A stretch of DNA of 13,804 nucleotides from Alphaproteobacteria bacterium (GTDB lineage Bacteria; Pseudomonadota; Alphaproteobacteria; Micavibrionales; Micavibrionaceae). A program made the translations under genes and the position numbers. Where the stretch lies: the NCBI GenBank assembly GCA_016763095.1, contig JAESUK010000223.1, forward strand, positions 1 through 13,804, given 5' to 3'. The first letter of the stretch is position 1; each line of letters begins with the position of its first letter. Shown in pieces: positions 1 through 7,395 of this stretch. Below the pieces are notes generated by a model. It was not told the origin of the DNA, did no database searches, and was given only the letters and a program-made list of their open reading frames with translations.

Positions 1-349
1 CGAACTGTGCAGATCCACGGATCACGTTGTTTACATTCATGCCACCAATGAGAGATTGATCATCGCGACGAAAAAGCAGAAAGAAATACCCGCGATCATC
101 GCGCCACTCTTTATTCTGATAGGCAAGGCGTGCGCGATAACCCTCTGCTGTGCTCCAGTTTTCCGACCATAAGGGTTCATAAGGTTGGAGGCGATCTTTG
201 TTCTGGGTGCGTACATCAACCCAGTCTTTTTGATGGGAAATATTTGGAGCGCGGATAATCAAACGCTCAGTCGTAAGACATGTGTAGGGGAAAGAGGGAA
301 ATCCCTCGACCGTACATGTTCCGAGCTGTTCAATTTTTAATTTTATCAC
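1..349 (-). CDS. GNAT N-acetyltransferase, RimJ/RimL type (C-terminus off the left edge)
   Basis: 116 N-terminal residues are visible on the minus strand before the window ends. The GTG start overlaps the TGA stop of the upstream M16 reading frame by 4 bases (GTGA), which suggests translational coupling, and a GGAG lies 11 bases upstream. The protein contains TERLIIRAP near residue 30, the usual first strand of RimJ/RimL-like acetyltransferases. It continues with DWVDVR and a long W-rich segment, then GYFFLLFRRDDQSLIGG, the central strand pair just before the acetyl-CoA binding region. Family members transfer acetyl from acetyl-CoA to the N-terminal amine of ribosomal proteins or to other small substrates; the substrate here cannot be told. 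The acetyl-CoA loop (R/Q-x-x-G-x-G/A) lies outside the window. I recall a GNAT gene following the M16 peptidase in several alphaproteobacteria, which supports the call. Confidence 0.8.
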   Translation of the reverse strand, partial: MIKLKIEQLGTCTVEGFPSFPYTCLTTERLIIRAPNISHQKDWVDVRTQNKDRLQPYEPLWSENWSTAEGYRARLAYQNKEWRDDRGYFFLLFRRDDQSLIGGMNVNNVIRGSAQF

Positions 350-954
350 GCCACTAAACGCTCCGAAATATGATCATAAGATTCGAGTTTTTCTAAATCA
401 CCTAGAGCGGCAAAGGTTGGCGTGCTGGAGAAAATCTTTTTGGCGACTTTGGCAACATCTTGTTCGGTGATGTCTTCAATCTCCGAAATGCGTTGTTCAA
501 TATCAAGCAGTTCTCCTGTTTGAAGGAAGCACTTTCCAAGTTGATCTGCACGACGATTGACAGATTCACGAGACATTAAAAACCCAGACTTCATTTGAGT
601 TTTTGCTCGCGCTAGTTCTTCGGCTGTGATGCTTTGTGTCACTTTCATAATCTCCTCAGAAATCACAGGCATTAAAGACGCTAAGTCCTCAGGGTTTGTG
701 CCTGCATAAACTGAGAATAGTCCGCTGTCTGATGTCGACATGGCATAGGTATAGACTTCATAAGCAAGTCCGCGCTTTTCACGTACTTCTTGGAATAGTC
801 GCGATGACATGCCCCCACCAAGGACAGAAGATAATGTACGCATTGCAAAGTAATCAGGATCGTTATATGAAACATTTTCAAACCCTAAAAAGATATGTGC
901 TTGTTCCAAATCACGTGTCTCGCGAATGTCACCCGCAGTATATACAGACGGCAC
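346..954 (-). CDS. M16 zinc peptidase, C-terminal half (second piece of a split gene)
   Basis: This is the second M16 domain of a processing-peptidase-like protein, in the same frame as the N-terminal half and separated from it by one TAA stop at 967-969. The frame is open from just after that stop. GTG at 952-954 is a possible restart; AGG lies only 2 bases upstream, so initiation there would be weak unless coupled to the stop 12 bases before. The 202 residues include DLEQAHIFLGFENVSYNDPD, the loop GGGMSSRLFQEVREKRGLAY (near residues 47-65), and the R and Y residues typical of the substrate-contacting half of M16B enzymes. The domain has no metal site of its own, so it needs the N-terminal half to act. 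Its sequence is well conserved with no further stops. It could be a real separate subunit, a decaying pseudogene fragment, or half of a protein made by readthrough. Confidence 0.75.
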   Translation of the reverse strand: MPSVYTAGDIRETRDLEQAHIFLGFENVSYNDPDYFAMRTLSSVLGGGMSSRLFQEVREKRGLAYEVYTYAMSTSDSGLFSVYAGTNPEDLASLMPVISEEIMKVTQSITAEELARAKTQMKSGFLMSRESVNRRADQLGKCFLQTGELLDIEQRISEIEDITEQDVAKVAKKIFSSTPTFAALGDLEKLESYDHISERLVA

Positions 955-966
955 TACCTCGCGCTC

Positions 967-1599
967 TTAATCTTTTGATAAGCCATCAAAAAGGCGTTCA
1001 GTATGTTCCACCAATGCATCGTGATCTATATTTCCTGCGGCGGATACAACCATTCTTTTGGGTGTGTAGTGTTGTTCAATGTAGCCAGTTAACGCAGATT
1101 TTGGCATGTTCTGAATATTCGAAACAGAGCCAAGAATGCGCGCGCCTACGGTCTGGTCTTTAAAGGCTTGTTCTTGGGCAATATCAAAAATATGATCGTC
1201 AGGCGCATCACGGTACATGCCAATTTCTTGGATGATCACTCCGCGCTCACGTTCAATCTCATGCGCTGGCATTGTTGAGTTTTGTACCATGTCGGAAATC
1301 ACATCCAAACCAAGGACATAATCATCTTTCAACATATGCGTATAATACGCCGTAGCTTCGCGCCCCGTATAGGCGTTCATACGCCCCCCAACATTTTCCA
1401 TTTGCTCAGAAATTTGTAGGGATGTACGCATTTTTGTACCCTTGAACACCATATGTTCAACCATATGGGCAACACCGTTATATTTCATGTCTTCGTGGCG
1501 CGCCCCCGTGCCACACCATACACCAAGGGCAACGGTTTCAACCGAACGCATAGGGTCTGTTACAATTGTAAGCCCATTATCTAAAACTGTTTTTTGCAT
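967..1599 (-). CDS. M16 zinc peptidase, N-terminal catalytic half (ends at an in-frame TAA)
   Basis: 210 residues carry the inverted zinc motif of pitrilysin-type peptidases: HMVEH at residues 45-49, with the third zinc ligand Glu125 in IIQEIGMYRD, exactly 76 residues after the last His as the family requires. The opening LDNGLTIVTDP and GVAHMVEHMVFKGT match bacterial homologues of the mitochondrial processing peptidase. Family members are about 420 residues with two similar domains; this frame stops after LFDGLSKD, at the linker between them. The second domain follows in the same frame, and the whole frame from 1599 to 346 holds 417 codons with this single stop inside. ATG 1599 has GGGAGGA upstream, inside the end of the M32 gene, whose stop is 8 bases away. 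Catalytic residues are intact, so the stop does not remove the active site. Confidence 0.85.
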   Translation of the reverse strand: MQKTVLDNGLTIVTDPMRSVETVALGVWCGTGARHEDMKYNGVAHMVEHMVFKGTKMRTSLQISEQMENVGGRMNAYTGREATAYYTHMLKDDYVLGLDVISDMVQNSTMPAHEIERERGVIIQEIGMYRDAPDDHIFDIAQEQAFKDQTVGARILGSVSNIQNMPKSALTGYIEQHYTPKRMVVSAAGNIDHDALVEHTERLFDGLSKD

Positions 1600-1607
1600 T
1601 GTTAAAT

Positions 1608-3158
1608 CTATCCTCCCAGATAGCGGTTTTCTATGTGGCTAATAAGGAAATCTGGAGATGGCTCGCTTCCTGTTACATCTTTTAAAAGTTCATCCCACGG
1701 CTGAATACTACCTTTAGAGTGAATATGTCTGTTCAACCATTTTGTAATCGGCTTAAAGTCGCCATTACGGATACGAGAATAAAGATCTGGAATATCTTGT
1801 TGCATGGTATCAAAGAGTTGCGCGGCAACCATATGTCCCAATGTATAAGCTTGAAAATACCCAAACTTTCCAACAAACCAATGTACGTCTTGCATCACAC
1901 CTTCTGTATGGTTTTGGGGCATCACACCTAGATGATCGTGCATCCATTCTGTCCAAAAGGCAGGTATATCGGCCACTTCCATTTTACCTTCGATCAGGTC
2001 GCATTCAATCTTAAAGCGCAAGAAAATATGGAAGAAGTAGGTGAGCTCGTCCGCACCTTTACGGTCAAGGGTGGGTTTGACGAGTGTTTTACGGCGATGA
2101 AGATTACCCGCAGTAAGAGATGGATCACGAACAGTATGAAACAAGCCTTCAAGGCGAGGCGCTAAAAACTCAAAAAACTCAGGCGTACGCCCAATCACCA
2201 TTTCAACCAATAAAGCCTGAGATTCATGCATGGTCGTTCCCAGATCATGAGAAACAGGCTGATAACCACTTCCCCCTTTTCTTGGCAGACCTTGAATATA
2301 TAAACCATGCCCACCTTCATGAAGTGCTGATTTCATAGAATTCATAAAATCACGTGGGTCGACATTTTTAATCACAAGACGCGTATCGTCAGGTGTTCCA
2401 CCTTCAACGGGGCTATGTTCCGTTTCGTAAAGACCTCCACGGTCAAAATCAAATCCAAATAATTCCAAAAGGCTACGGTTCAACCACATTTGTGCCTCGG
2501 GATCATAACGTCCAGCAAGAGAAACAATCGGCGTACGCATCTTTTGGCGTTCTATCACTTGCGGAAGTAAAATACGAAGCTCTGTATCAATATGGTTAAA
2601 CCACTTCCATAATTTTTCCAAAGACACCCCTGGAGAGTAATCTTGAATGAGCGCCTCATAAAGGGTGGCGCTGTTTCTGGATTTAGCTTTTAATTTTGCT
2701 AGCTTGCGGACATGGACAGCAACACGTTCTAAATGAGCCTGTGCCATTTCCCAGTCATTGTTCTTTAAACATAGGCTGTGGACGCGTCGTCCTTCATTGG
2801 CAATTCGGGCAGACTCTTCCAACATATCTGGATCCAGAATGGCATGGTTTTTATATCGTTTGACGGTTTCTATAAGGTTTGCAGTATCCCATTCATCCCA
2901 AAGCCCAGGGTGAGTGGCAAGATGCTCCTGTGCTTCCTCAAGCCAAGCCTGTGAATCAGGACACACAATGTCATCATGGATACGACGATGAAGGTATGAA
3001 ATTTGGTCAAGACGATTTTCGTATGCACCCTCGGGCATGGTCGTCAAAAAATCACGACTAATAATTTCAGCAATGGCGGATAATCGACCAATATTTCTAT
3101 TGCGTTTTTTAAGGGAACAATATGCCTGACATGGATGTGGTTTTTTTGATGGAGTCAT
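1608..3158 (-). CDS. M32 family metallocarboxypeptidase (Taq type)
   Basis: 516 residues, close to the roughly 500 usual for thermostable carboxypeptidase 1 (Taq). The zinc site is HEGGH at residues 280-284 with the third ligand Glu312 in HESQALLVEM. The family block at about 423-443 is present (DVHWFVGKFGYFQAYTLGHM), as is the preceding HTEGVMQDV. Members are cytoplasmic enzymes that release C-terminal amino acids with broad specificity, often removing all but proline. The N-terminal segment is less typical: the W-D pair I expect before the M-P-x-G turn reads SRDFLTTMPEG here. ATG 3158 has no strong Shine-Dalgarno sequence, but the next Met at 41 would remove part of the domain. It lies 23 bases after mltG and directly before the M16 gene, forming a peptidase pair in one likely transcript. 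Confidence 0.93.
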   Translation of the reverse strand: MTPSKKPHPCQAYCSLKKRNRNIGRLSAIAEIISRDFLTTMPEGAYENRLDQISYLHRRIHDDIVCPDSQAWLEEAQEHLATHPGLWDEWDTANLIETVKRYKNHAILDPDMLEESARIANEGRRVHSLCLKNNDWEMAQAHLERVAVHVRKLAKLKAKSRNSATLYEALIQDYSPGVSLEKLWKWFNHIDTELRILLPQVIERQKMRTPIVSLAGRYDPEAQMWLNRSLLELFGFDFDRGGLYETEHSPVEGGTPDDTRLVIKNVDPRDFMNSMKSALHEGGHGLYIQGLPRKGGSGYQPVSHDLGTTMHESQALLVEMVIGRTPEFFEFLAPRLEGLFHTVRDPSLTAGNLHRRKTLVKPTLDRKGADELTYFFHIFLRFKIECDLIEGKMEVADIPAFWTEWMHDHLGVMPQNHTEGVMQDVHWFVGKFGYFQAYTLGHMVAAQLFDTMQQDIPDLYSRIRNGDFKPITKWLNRHIHSKGSIQPWDELLKDVTGSEPSPDFLISHIENRYLGG

Positions 3159-3181
3159 TTATCTGCAAATTTATTTATTGT

Positions 3182-4186
3182 TTATTTCCCGCGAAGCTTC
3201 CTCGCACGAATCTTTCTCCATTGTGCCACATTCCGGTTATGTTCTGCGAGTGTTTTTGAAAAGATATGCCCGCCCGTCCCATCTGCAACAAAGTAAAAAT
3301 AGTTATGCTTCTCTGGATTAAGGGATGCAATGATAGCATCCTTCCCAGGGTTACAAATTGGTCCTTTGGGAAGTCCAGCATATTTGTAAGTGTTATAAGG
3401 CGAGTCGATGCTTAAATCTTTCCGCAAAAGTCGACGACCTAAAGGTCCTTTCCCATTGTCTTTATGCGCCCCCTTCGTGATGGCATAAATAACGGTTGGA
3501 TCTGTTTGAAGAGGCATGCCCTTATTCAGGCGATTTACAAAAACCCCTGAAATCTTCGCGCGCTCTGTCGCAATTCCTGTTTCCTTTTCAATGATAGAGG
3601 CAAGAATAATTGCCTCGCGTTTTGTCTTAAAAGGAAGATTGTTTGCTCTGGCATTCCATGCTTTCTCGAGTATATCAGTGAGCGCTGTTTCCATTTGATC
3701 AAGAATAGGATGCGCTGTGTCGGTACTTTGATAGGAATAGGTATTTGGCAAAAGCGTGCCTTCGCGAGGTGTGGTTTTGATATCGTGCTCTATACCCTTT
3801 TTCTTTTTGAGAAGGCGTACAATTTCAAAACTTGTATACCCCTCAGGAATCGTGATCTGGCGCAGGATAATTTCACCGCTTGAGAGCTTTGAAAACACTT
3901 CTTTCATAGAAACATGGGAAAAGAATTGATATTCCCCAGCTTTTAGATCGCTCTGAACATCTGTAACTCGCGCCATAACTTTAAATAAAAGTGGATTTTT
4001 AATGATGTTTTTCTCTTTGAGAAGCGTAGCAATACCACCAACTCCCGTACCTTTTGGAATAATAAGCTGAACATCCTTAGTCAGCGTCCCTTTGCTTGTG
4101 TACAGAGAATATCCATAGGCAATACCGCCTGCGACAACGCCGAGACCAAGAAGGCAGATCATACAAAAAGAAAGAAAAATGCGCAT
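3182..4186 (-). CDS. mltG: Endolytic murein transglycosylase MltG (YceG-like)
   Basis: 334 residues. An N-terminal membrane anchor (about 4-28) is followed by a LysM-like region (about 38-110) and the YceG catalytic domain. The catalytic Glu is Glu200 in ILASIIEKETG. The downstream signatures GMPLQTDPTVIYA (223-235), SPYNTYKYAGLPKGPICNPG (262-281) and NYFYFVADGTGGHIFS are all present and match E. coli MltG closely. The enzyme sits in the inner membrane facing the periplasm and cuts nascent glycan strands, setting their length. Translation probably depends on the upstream transglutaminase gene: its stop is one base before the mltG ATG and an AAGGGA ribosome site lies inside its last codons. 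In many alphaproteobacteria mltG directly follows fabF; here about 3.9 kb of envelope genes separate them. Confidence 0.96.
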   Translation of the reverse strand: MRIFLSFCMICLLGLGVVAGGIAYGYSLYTSKGTLTKDVQLIIPKGTGVGGIATLLKEKNIIKNPLLFKVMARVTDVQSDLKAGEYQFFSHVSMKEVFSKLSSGEIILRQITIPEGYTSFEIVRLLKKKKGIEHDIKTTPREGTLLPNTYSYQSTDTAHPILDQMETALTDILEKAWNARANNLPFKTKREAIILASIIEKETGIATERAKISGVFVNRLNKGMPLQTDPTVIYAITKGAHKDNGKGPLGRRLLRKDLSIDSPYNTYKYAGLPKGPICNPGKDAIIASLNPEKHNYFYFVADGTGGHIFSKTLAEHNRNVAQWRKIRARKLRGK

Positions 4187-4187
4187 T

Positions 4188-4976
4188 TTAGAAGAAGTGT
4201 CCCTTAACCAGAGTTTGTAAATTTACATCTGGAATATACGGTGTAAAGGGCGGATAAAACAAGCCGTGTCGCGTGTATAATCCATAGACGATTGTATAAT
4301 CTTTACGCAAAAGCCAATAAATTTCTCCATCATTGTCCGCGACCCATTTGAAACCCTCTTTACCTTGAACATGCTTCCATGTTTCAAGAGAGACAGGATT
4401 ATCTTCATGGCTTAATGCAATCCAGCGCGCATTCGTGTCAACAAACATCCACCCGCGTGAGGTCTTAACCTCAACAAGAGCATGTGATCGTAAATCATGT
4501 CCGCTATCAATCGCCAAAGTTGCTTTTGGTGTGAAAGTTTTATCTCTGCTGAAAATAGAAACAAAACGCACGTCGAAACCATGGTATCGCAGGGCTTTTT
4601 CAATCGTTCGTCCCCGATCACTACATTGCCCATGTTGTGCATCAAGAAGGTCTTGAGGCTCTCTGGTTTTTCGCACAGGAATCTTTTTAAGAAGCGGGGA
4701 AATAGCCAAAACGGAATCTTGAATATCTTTTATGTGCTGAATTTCCTGCCTAAATGACCCATTTGGCACTTTTTTGACGTTTTTTAGGATTTTATTGAGA
4801 GCAACTTCATCTTCTCGCGTGATTTTTCCAGAAACATTATGCACAATGACAATAGACGAAAGTATCAAAAATAAAATGCTCGCAACCACGAACCCTTTTT
4901 TACACCACCAAACGGTTATGCACGATGTTGCATCATCAGCACGACGGTCGCGGGCGTTTTTGTGGGTTTGGGTCAT
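4188..4976 (-). CDS. Membrane-anchored transglutaminase-like cysteine protein
   Basis: 262 residues. A basic N-terminus (1-27) is followed by one hydrophobic segment (about 28-46, VVASILFLILSSIVIV), so the rest should lie in the periplasm. A transglutaminase-like triad is visible: Cys118 in GQCSDRGR, His165 in SHALVEV and Asp180 in WMFVDTNARW; the 47 and 15 residue spacings fit the fold. The Cys-containing helix is preceded by EPQDLLDAQ and followed by a typical helix (IEKALRYHGF). Such proteins may be proteases, amidases or cross-linking enzymes; the substrate is unknown. The stop lies one base before mltG, suggesting co-production and a cell wall or envelope role. Its first 59 bases or so overlap, antisense, the 5' end of the divergent Wzy-like gene. 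ATG 4976 has only a weak purine-rich stretch upstream. I know no gene name for it. Confidence 0.8.
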   Translation of the reverse strand: MTQTHKNARDRRADDATSCITVWWCKKGFVVASILFLILSSIVIVHNVSGKITREDEVALNKILKNVKKVPNGSFRQEIQHIKDIQDSVLAISPLLKKIPVRKTREPQDLLDAQHGQCSDRGRTIEKALRYHGFDVRFVSIFSRDKTFTPKATLAIDSGHDLRSHALVEVKTSRGWMFVDTNARWIALSHEDNPVSLETWKHVQGKEGFKWVADNDGEIYWLLRKDYTIVYGLYTRHGLFYPPFTPYIPDVNLQTLVKGHFF

Positions 4977-6114
4977 TTATATTTTTCTTTCACCTTTTTA
5001 CGTTTTTCAAAGCGGCGTACCTCAGCCCTCTGATATTTTTATCTTCACGGGCATACTAGCATTTTTTTCATATGCCTTCCTAAGATATTCAAATCAGGAG
5101 AACTCTAATATTACAGGGGTCTACATTTTCGGAGGCATTTTTGTTGGGTTAACCATAACAATTAATGCGGTGCATTATTTTTTTACACCCGATATAAAAT
5201 TTATTCTCCATAGTATCTACTATTTGTTTAACTTCCTCATCTTCATCTATGCAATTTTAATTTTTCGTCAAAGCCCCGATACGGCCAACAAATGGACGTA
5301 TCGCATGGTTGTGGCAATTATCATTGTTCAGCTCGTATTCGTCTTATTCTTTCCAGATGCCGATGATTACAGAGCAAGTGGAACATTTAATAGATCGAAC
5401 CAGCTTGCCTATTGGGGGGTATTAAGCGCCGCAATTATTGTTGTGCTCAAACGCCATGAGCCAATGAAGGGACTGGATCTCGTCTTGCTCGCAATTCTGG
5501 GTTATATCGAAATGAAGGCGCTATCAAAGGCGGGGATGATCGTTTTTGTGGTGTTGATTGCGATCACTCTTTTCTCACCCTCTATGACCAAGCGTATGCG
5601 CTGGATTGCCATTTTATGCTTTGCTTTGATTTTTATGGTGAAGTTTCATAATCCCCAACAGCTTTTCACCTTTGTCGAAAAAATTGACACACTCGAGGCC
5701 GTGTCCGATCGTTTAGGAACACTTGGTAAACAAGCCGACGATACGGCAGAGGCGCGCGGGTATGGGCGCTTACTCGAATACCCACAATTCGTGCTTGTAG
5801 GCGCAGGGGAAGGGGCGCATTGGCGCTTTGGTCGCCAAGAACTCCACTCAGGGATCGCGACGCTTATATTTAGTTACAGTATCTTTGGCTTTGCTTTCTT
5901 TCTTATGTTCTTGGGAAGCATATTTTATCGCCTGCCATGGCATTACACAGCCATGTTGATTCCCATCTTCCTATATGGGTTAAGCCATCAAAACGTTCGG
6001 TTTAGCTATTTTTGGGTGTTTCTTGCGCTTGCCTATTCGTGGCACTTTTTCAAAAATGAAAACCAACAACTTCTTCCACCTCAAAATAGATTACATGGGA
6101 GGCAACAAAGATGA
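4918..6114 (+). CDS. O-antigen ligase/polymerase-like membrane protein, copy 1
   Basis: About 398 residues, highly hydrophobic, with roughly ten or more membrane segments. It contains GTFNRSNQLAYW, ALSKAGMI, GAGEGAHWRF and QELHSGIATLIFSYSIFGF, the pattern of the Wzy_C (O-antigen ligase/polymerase) family, in which a periplasmic loop with His and Arg acts on undecaprenyl-linked glycans. It is a clear paralogue of the next gene. The start is uncertain. The frame is open from 4774, but upstream of 4918 it lies wholly antisense to the transglutaminase gene and has no counterpart in the paralogue. ATG 4918 puts about 14 residues before the first membrane segment; ATGs at 4846 and 4876 are alternatives, and none has a good ribosome site. 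The stop overlaps the next start (ATGA), so the pair is translationally coupled. Confidence 0.82.
   Translation: MHDVASSARRSRAFLWVWVIYIFLSPFYVFQSGVPQPSDIFIFTGILAFFSYAFLRYSNQENSNITGVYIFGGIFVGLTITINAVHYFFTPDIKFILHSIYYLFNFLIFIYAILIFRQSPDTANKWTYRMVVAIIIVQLVFVLFFPDADDYRASGTFNRSNQLAYWGVLSAAIIVVLKRHEPMKGLDLVLLAILGYIEMKALSKAGMIVFVVLIAITLFSPSMTKRMRWIAILCFALIFMVKFHNPQQLFTFVEKIDTLEAVSDRLGTLGKQADDTAEARGYGRLLEYPQFVLVGAGEGAHWRFGRQELHSGIATLIFSYSIFGFAFFLMFLGSIFYRLPWHYTAMLIPIFLYGLSHQNVRFSYFWVFLALAYSWHFFKNENQQLLPPQNRLHGRQQR
6097..6102 (+). promoter_or_regulatory. Ribosome binding site of the second Wzy-like gene
   Basis: GGGAGG lies 8 bases before ATG 6111, inside the end of the first paralogue. It fixes the start of the second gene at the ATGA overlap and shows it can be initiated on its own as well as by coupling. 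Confidence 0.7.
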
Positions 6115-7394
6115 ATGTAAAAAATCCAACACAAGCGCCTCAAGCTTACCGTGCCGCACCGTTTCCTGCGCTACGGCGTCCGAAAATAAAAACAGGCATA
6201 TTGACCTTCTCTAGTCTAATTTTTGTCCTCATTTGGATTGGTTATTTATTGTTGTCCCCGTTTTATGTCTTTCACAGTGGGTTGCCGCAACCTGCCGATT
6301 TGTTGTTAGCATTAGGGCTTGCGCCAGCACTCGTTCTAGCAGTGCTAAACCATAAAGGGCAGATGTCGGCGGCGCATATATCAGGTGGTCTATTTGTGAT
6401 CTTAACAAGCCTCATCAATCTGATTTATTATATGCATATAGGAGATCGAAGCTTTATTGCGCCGAGCATGTTCTATGTCTTTAATTTTGCGACCTTCTGC
6501 TTCATTGTCTTTTTGTTTAAACAAGCCCCCGTTTTCTTAAATCGCATGACGTATATGTCCGTTGCGGTTATTATCCTGATACAATTATTGTATGTCTTGG
6601 GGCTTGCTGAGGACGGAGTACGTCACACAGGAACGTTTAACAATCCAAATCAATTAGCATACTGGTCTTTGTTAATGGGCGCGATCCTTATCGTTTTAAA
6701 ACGTGGCGCCAAGATCAACTTGTTTGATCTTATCCTCTTCACGGCACTTGCTTATATACAAACAGAAGCGCTCTCAAAAGCGGGCATGATTTCATTTGGT
6801 GTGCTGGTTTTATTTGTCGGGTTTCAGCCTGTCACAAGTAAAAAATTAAAGGCCGTATTTGTCCTTGGACTTTTAACATTTTTGATTACAGAAGTGACCG
6901 CGCCACAACAAGTAAAAAACTGGGTAGTTGCAGCGGATAATATCGGCGCTGCGGTACATAGACTAGGAAAGATCGGCGTGGACGTTGATGATAACCCTAT
7001 GGTGCGTGGATATTCACGTCTGATTGAATATCCACAATACTTGTTAACAGGGGCAGGAGAGGGTGCGCATTGGCGCTTTAATGCGCGCCAAGAACTACAT
7101 TCTGGATTGGCAACCATAGTCTTCTCATATGGAATACTTGGATTTCTTCTTTTTGGAGGTTTTTTGACGTTTGTGTTTATGCGCCTACCGCTATATTACT
7201 CGCTTTTGCTCATGCCTATTATTCTGTATGGGTTAACACATCAAAACTTTAGAAATACAGGGTTTTGGATTTTCTTAGCCCTATGTTTCTCATATCATTT
7301 CTTTGATAAGAATTTGAATGACGATAAAGCCTCGAAAAAGAAACAGCCAAAGGTCATTCATCCATTAGACCTTCAAATGGGACAACGCGATTAA
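6111..7394 (+). CDS. O-antigen ligase/polymerase-like membrane protein, copy 2
   Basis: 427 residues, polytopic, with Wzy_C-type motifs: GTFNNPNQLAYW, EALSKAGMISF, GAGEGAHWRF, RQELHSGLATIVFSYGILGF and YGLTHQNFRNTGF. Over the stretch from GTFN to GMI.F, 32 of 56 residues match copy 1 by hand count, and the motif order is the same throughout, so the pair arose by tandem duplication. The differences are an N-terminal cytoplasmic extension of about 35 residues, one extra residue in the loop between WRF and RQELHS, and a charged C-terminal tail of about 30 residues (KNLNDDKASKKKQ). The family either polymerises lipid-linked repeat units (Wzy) or transfers finished chains to an acceptor (WaaL and related ligases); sequence alone does not decide which. 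The stop lies one base from the stop of the converging phosphoglycosyltransferase gene. Confidence 0.85.
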   Translation: MNVKNPTQAPQAYRAAPFPALRRPKIKTGILTFSSLIFVLIWIGYLLLSPFYVFHSGLPQPADLLLALGLAPALVLAVLNHKGQMSAAHISGGLFVILTSLINLIYYMHIGDRSFIAPSMFYVFNFATFCFIVFLFKQAPVFLNRMTYMSVAVIILIQLLYVLGLAEDGVRHTGTFNNPNQLAYWSLLMGAILIVLKRGAKINLFDLILFTALAYIQTEALSKAGMISFGVLVLFVGFQPVTSKKLKAVFVLGLLTFLITEVTAPQQVKNWVVAADNIGAAVHRLGKIGVDVDDNPMVRGYSRLIEYPQYLLTGAGEGAHWRFNARQELHSGLATIVFSYGILGFLLFGGFLTFVFMRLPLYYSLLLMPIILYGLTHQNFRNTGFWIFLALCFSYHFFDKNLNDDKASKKKQPKVIHPLDLQMGQRD

Positions 7395-7395
7395 A

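Noticed and set aside
37..219. Minus-strand ORF of 60 codons at the left edge
   Set aside because: It is another frame of the acetyltransferase gene, whose frame is open from 349 to the edge and encodes recognisable GNAT sequence.
967..969. Stop-codon reassignment as an explanation for the internal TAA in the M16 gene
   Set aside because: TAA is used as the normal stop of several genes here, including fabF and the second Wzy-like gene, so it is not generally read as sense.
696..1163. Plus-strand ORF of 155 codons opposite the M16 gene
   Set aside because: It is antisense to conserved M16 coding sequence on both sides of the TAA; its protein shows no domain.
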